Positions 59,809-62,713 of a stretch of DNA of 62,713 nucleotides are shown piece by piece. The position numbers and the translations under genes were made by a program. The notes below the pieces were generated by a model, which searched no databases, was not told where the DNA came from, and saw only the letters and a list, made by a program, of their open reading frames with translations. How positions within the stretch are numbered: position 1 is the stretch's first letter; the number at the start of each line of letters is the position of its first letter. Source of the stretch: Streptomyces cellostaticus (GTDB lineage Bacteria > Actinomycetota > Actinomycetes > Streptomycetales > Streptomycetaceae); contig NZ_KQ948049.1 of NCBI RefSeq assembly GCF_001513965.1, positions 4,957 to 67,669 on the forward strand, in the 5' to 3' direction.

Positions 59809-60708
59809 ATGGCTCCGACCTCGACTCCGCAGACCCCCTTCGGGCGGGTCCTCACCGCCATGGTCACGCCCTTCACGGCGGACGGCGCACTCGACCTCGA
59901 CGGCGCGCAGCGGCTCGCCACCCACCTGGTGGACGCAGGCAACGACGGCCTGATCATCAACGGCACCACCGGCGAGTCCCCCACCACCAGTGACGCGGAG
60001 AAATCGGACCTGGTACGAGCCGTACTGGAGGCGGTCGGCGACCGCGCCCACATCGTGGCAGGCGTCGGCACCAACGACACCCACCACAGCATCGAGCTGG
60101 CCCGCGAAGCCGAGCGCATCGGAGCCCACGGCCTCCTGGTCGTCACGCCCTACTACAACAAGCCCCCGCAGGAGGGCCTGTACCGGCACTTCACCACCAT
60201 CGCGGACGCCACCGGGCTGCCCGTCATGCTCTACGACATCCCCGGCCGCAGCGGCGTCCCGATCAACACCGAGACGCTCGTCCGCCTCGCCGAGCACCCC
60301 CGGATCGTCGCCAACAAGGACGCCAAGGGCGACCTCGGCCGCGCCAGCTGGGCCATCGCCCAGTCCGGCCTTGCCTGGTACTCCGGCGACGACATGCTGA
60401 ACCTCCCCCTGCTCTCGGTGGGCGCGGTCGGCTTCGTCTCGGTCGTCGGGCACGTCGTCACCCCCGACCTGCGCGCCCTCGTCGACGCGTACACCTCGGG
60501 CGACGTCGCCAAGGCCACCGAGATCCACCAGAAGCTGCTCCCGGTCTACACCGGCATGTTCCGCACCCAGGGCGTCATGACCACCAAGGCCGCGCTCGCC
60601 CTCCAGGGCCTGCCCGCCGGGCCCCTGCGCGCCCCCATGGTCGAGTGTTCGCCCGAGGAGATCGCCCAGCTCAAGATCGATCTTGCCGCCGGCGGGGTAC
60701 AGCTCTGA
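59809..60708 (+). CDS. dapA: 4-hydroxy-tetrahydrodipicolinate synthase
   Basis: Condenses pyruvate with aspartate semialdehyde, the first step specific to lysine and diaminopimelate synthesis. The 299-residue TIM-barrel protein has NGTTGESPT near residue 47, the catalytic Tyr in TPYYNKP (residues 113-119), and the Schiff-base Lys170 (IVANKDAKGD). ATG 59809 has only a weak ribosome binding site. It precedes rnj, an order often seen in actinobacteria. Confidence 0.97.
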   Translation: MAPTSTPQTPFGRVLTAMVTPFTADGALDLDGAQRLATHLVDAGNDGLIINGTTGESPTTSDAEKSDLVRAVLEAVGDRAHIVAGVGTNDTHHSIELAREAERIGAHGLLVVTPYYNKPPQEGLYRHFTTIADATGLPVMLYDIPGRSGVPINTETLVRLAEHPRIVANKDAKGDLGRASWAIAQSGLAWYSGDDMLNLPLLSVGAVGFVSVVGHVVTPDLRALVDAYTSGDVAKATEIHQKLLPVYTGMFRTQGVMTTKAALALQGLPAGPLRAPMVECSPEEIAQLKIDLAAGGVQL

Positions 60709-60814
60709 CAACAGACTTGGCACCACCCGAGCTTCACAACTGAAGAGACAACCGCATACGCAGGCCACCGGTGCCTGCACCCCACAACGACAACTGCTTC
60801 TGCACGAACGTCAT

Positions 60815-60847
60815 GCGCGCCACGTGCCCGGCCGGTACGTGGCGCGC
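60815..60847 (+). promoter_or_regulatory. Hairpin directly before the rnj ribosome binding site
   Basis: GCGCGCCACGT (60815-60825) and ACGTGGCGCGC (60837-60847) form a perfect 11-bp stem with an 11-base loop. It ends 4-5 bases before GAGGAG (60852-60857) of rnj. It may terminate dapA transcripts, or it may be an RNase-sensitive leader hairpin controlling RNase J synthesis (inference). Confidence 0.6.
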
Positions 60848-60864
60848 GTGGTGAGGAGAGTCTT

Positions 60865-62550
60865 TTGAGTCATCCGCATCCTGAACTCGGCTCGCCCCCG
60901 CCGCTCCCCGCGGGAGGCCTGCGGGTCACCCCGCTCGGCGGTCTCGGCGAAATCGGCCGGAACATGACGGTCTTCGAGTACGGCGGCCGCCTGTTGATCG
61001 TCGACTGCGGAGTGCTCTTCCCCGAGGAGGAGCAGCCCGGAATCGACCTGATCCTGCCGGACTTCTCGTCCATCAGGGACCGTCTCGACGACATCGAGGG
61101 CATCGTCCTCACGCATGGTCACGAGGACCACATCGGCGGCGTCCCCTTCCTGCTCCGCGAGAAGCCGGACATCCCGCTGATCGGCTCCAAGCTGACCCTC
61201 GCGCTCATCGAGGCCAAGCTCCAGGAGCACCGCATCCGCCCGTACACCCTTGAGGTGGCCGAGGGGAACCGCGAGCGCATCGGCCCCTTCGACTGCGAGT
61301 TCATCGCGGTCAACCACTCCATCCCGGACGCCCTGGCGGTCGCCATCCGCACCCCGGCCGGCATGGTGGTGCACACCGGCGACTTCAAGATGGACCAGCT
61401 CCCGCTGGACAACCGCCTCACCGACCTGCACGCGTTCGCCCGGCTGAGCGAGGAAGGCATCGACCTCCTCCTCACCGACTCCACGAACGCCGAGGTACCG
61501 GGCTTCACCCCGCACGAGCGGGACATCTCCAACGTCCTGCGCCAGGTCTTCGCCGGCGCCCGGAAGCGGATCATCGTGGCGAGCTTCGCCAGCCACGTCC
61601 ACCGCATCCAGCAGATCCTGGACGCGGCCCACGAGTACGGCCGCCGGGTCGCCTTCGTCGGCCGTTCCATGGTCCGCAATATGGGCATCGCCCGCGACCT
61701 CGGCTACCTGAAGGTCCCGCCGGGCCTGGTGGTCGACGTCAAGACGCTCGACGACCTGCCGGACCACGAGGTGGTCCTGGTCTGCACGGGTTCCCAGGGC
61801 GAGCCGATGGCGGCCCTGTCCCGCATGGCCAACCGCGACCACCAGATCCGGATCGTCGAGGGCGACACGGTCATCCTGGCCTCGTCCCTCATCCCCGGAA
61901 ACGAGAACGCGGTCTACCGCGTGATCAACGGCCTCACCCGCTGGGGCGCCAACGTCGTCCACAAGGGCAACGCCAAGGTGCACGTATCCGGCCACGCCTC
62001 CGCCGGTGAGCTGCTGTACTTCTACAACATCTGCCGCCCGAGGAACCTCATGCCGGTCCACGGCGAATGGCGCCACCTGCGCGCCAACGCCGAGCTGGGC
62101 GCGATGACGGGCGTCCCGCACGACCGGATCGTCATCGCCGAGGACGGCGTGGCGGTGGACCTCATCGAGGGCAAGGCAAAGATCTCCGGCAAGGTCCAGG
62201 CCGGTTACGTCTACGTCGACGGCCTCTCCGTAGGCGGTGTCGGCGAGCCGGCCCTGAAGGACCGCAAGATCCTCGGCGACGAGGGCATCATCTCGGTCTT
62301 CGTCGTCGTGGACGCCTCCACCGGCAAGATCACGGGTGGCCCGCACGTCCAGGCGCGCGGTTCCGGCATCGAGGACTCGGCCTTCGCGGCCGTCATTCCG
62401 AAGATCGCGGAGGTCCTGGAGCGGTCTGCCCAGGACGGCGTCGTGGAGCCCCACCAGCTCCAGCAGCTGATCCGCCGCACCCTCGGCAAGTGGGTGTCGG
62501 ACTCGTATCGCCGCAGGCCGATGATCCTGCCGGTCGTGGTGGAGGTCTGA
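60865..62550 (+). CDS. rnj: Ribonuclease J
   Basis: A 561-residue RNase J, a beta-CASP metallo-beta-lactamase ribonuclease with 5' exo- and endonuclease activity. The metal motif THGHEDHIGG lies near residues 82-91, followed by VNHSIPDA and HTGDFK. The beta-CASP part has ASFASHVHRIQQ and HVSGHAS. The C-terminal domain ends RRRPMILPVVVEV. The start is TTG 60865, with GAGGAG 7 bases upstream, in a normal family position. It follows dapA by 156 bases and is followed by a terminator. Confidence 0.96.
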   Translation: MSHPHPELGSPPPLPAGGLRVTPLGGLGEIGRNMTVFEYGGRLLIVDCGVLFPEEEQPGIDLILPDFSSIRDRLDDIEGIVLTHGHEDHIGGVPFLLREKPDIPLIGSKLTLALIEAKLQEHRIRPYTLEVAEGNRERIGPFDCEFIAVNHSIPDALAVAIRTPAGMVVHTGDFKMDQLPLDNRLTDLHAFARLSEEGIDLLLTDSTNAEVPGFTPHERDISNVLRQVFAGARKRIIVASFASHVHRIQQILDAAHEYGRRVAFVGRSMVRNMGIARDLGYLKVPPGLVVDVKTLDDLPDHEVVLVCTGSQGEPMAALSRMANRDHQIRIVEGDTVILASSLIPGNENAVYRVINGLTRWGANVVHKGNAKVHVSGHASAGELLYFYNICRPRNLMPVHGEWRHLRANAELGAMTGVPHDRIVIAEDGVAVDLIEGKAKISGKVQAGYVYVDGLSVGGVGEPALKDRKILGDEGIISVFVVVDASTGKITGGPHVQARGSGIEDSAFAAVIPKIAEVLERSAQDGVVEPHQLQQLIRRTLGKWVSDSYRRRPMILPVVVEV

Positions 62551-62570
62551 CACCTCGTCCGGGTGAACCA

Positions 62571-62610
62571 GGAGCGGGGCGTCTCGATTTGCATCGGGGC
62601 GCCCCGCTCC
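62571..62610 (+). terminator. Terminator after rnj
   Basis: GGAGCGGGGCG (62571-62581) and CGCCCCGCTCC (62600-62610) form a perfect 11-bp stem with an 18-base loop, 20 bases after the rnj stop. The remaining bases to 62713 hold no gene that I can support. Confidence 0.85.
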
Positions 62611-62713
62611 AGTACGTTTACGACTCCGCCCAGTTGGGAACCCCAGTGCTTCACGTGCTGGACACACAGGTCTCCCGGACCGGGTGGGAAATCCGACTCA
62701 GAACTTCTGATAA

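Noticed and set aside
62611..62713. Start of another gene at the right edge
   Set aside because: No start codon with a ribosome binding site and a sustained coding pattern is visible in the last 100 bases.

Overview
The window is a GC-rich actinomycete chromosome segment, almost certainly from Streptomyces. The evidence is the strong G/C third-position bias, many GTG starts, GTGA/ATGA stop-start overlaps, long hairpin terminators without U-tracts, and a gene order (ispG ... proS ... rimP-nusA-ylxR-infB-ylxP-rbfA-truB ... ribF, a type VII secretion locus, rpsO-pnp-M16 protease-dapB ... thyX-dapA-rnj) that I recall, unchecked, as conserved on Streptomyces chromosomes. I see no tRNA, rRNA, CRISPR array, intact insertion sequence or phage gene.

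Left part (1-9300): the 3' end of ispG, two GNAT acetyltransferases, an ArsR-SRPBCC fusion regulator with a DinB-like partner, and proS. Two decayed stretches lie here. One is a frameshifted questin-oxidase-like remnant (about 2935-3375). The other is a collapsed redox operon (5911-7314) in which a small membrane protein, an ApbE flavin transferase, a NuoF-like protein and a ferredoxin are all broken. After these come an APH-like protein lacking the catalytic Asp, a ferritin-like protein and a lipoprotein.

Translation and RNA block (9487-16544): rimP, nusA, ylxR, infB, ylxP, rbfA and truB run in one direction. A TTCG-capped hairpin terminator follows infB. Then come a 1252-residue protein with a degenerate trypsin-like domain and a P-loop NTPase domain (16813-20571), and ribF.

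Type VII (ESX/T7SS) secretion locus (21717-51657): an EspI-like MinD/ParA ATPase, EccE, EccB, two different mycosins, an EsxB/EsxA WXG100 pair, EccC with three FtsK-like ATPase modules, and EccD. Between the core genes are probable substrates: a 753-residue WXG-type protein with a partner on the minus strand, and a 592-residue WXG-type protein with a long Pro/Gly/Arg-rich tail on the plus strand. There is also a run of three kinase-fold proteins, the first a clear pseudokinase and the other two membrane-anchored kinases with repeat (PQQ-like) ectodomains. Downstream of eccC sits a decayed second substrate cassette, bounded on its far side by a second, partial copy of the eccC 3' end. This suggests cassette exchange by recombination at eccC and is the most unusual structure in the window.

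Right part (51715-62713): a DUF397-type protein, rpsO with a structured leader, pnp with a large nested-hairpin leader, an M16 peptidase translationally coupled to pnp, dapB, small membrane proteins, thyX, dapA and RNase J (rnj, TTG start, hairpin directly ahead of its ribosome binding site). Lysine/diaminopimelate synthesis (dapA, dapB), thymidylate synthesis (thyX) and RNA turnover (pnp, rnj) are therefore clustered. The last 100 bases after the rnj terminator hold no gene I can support.
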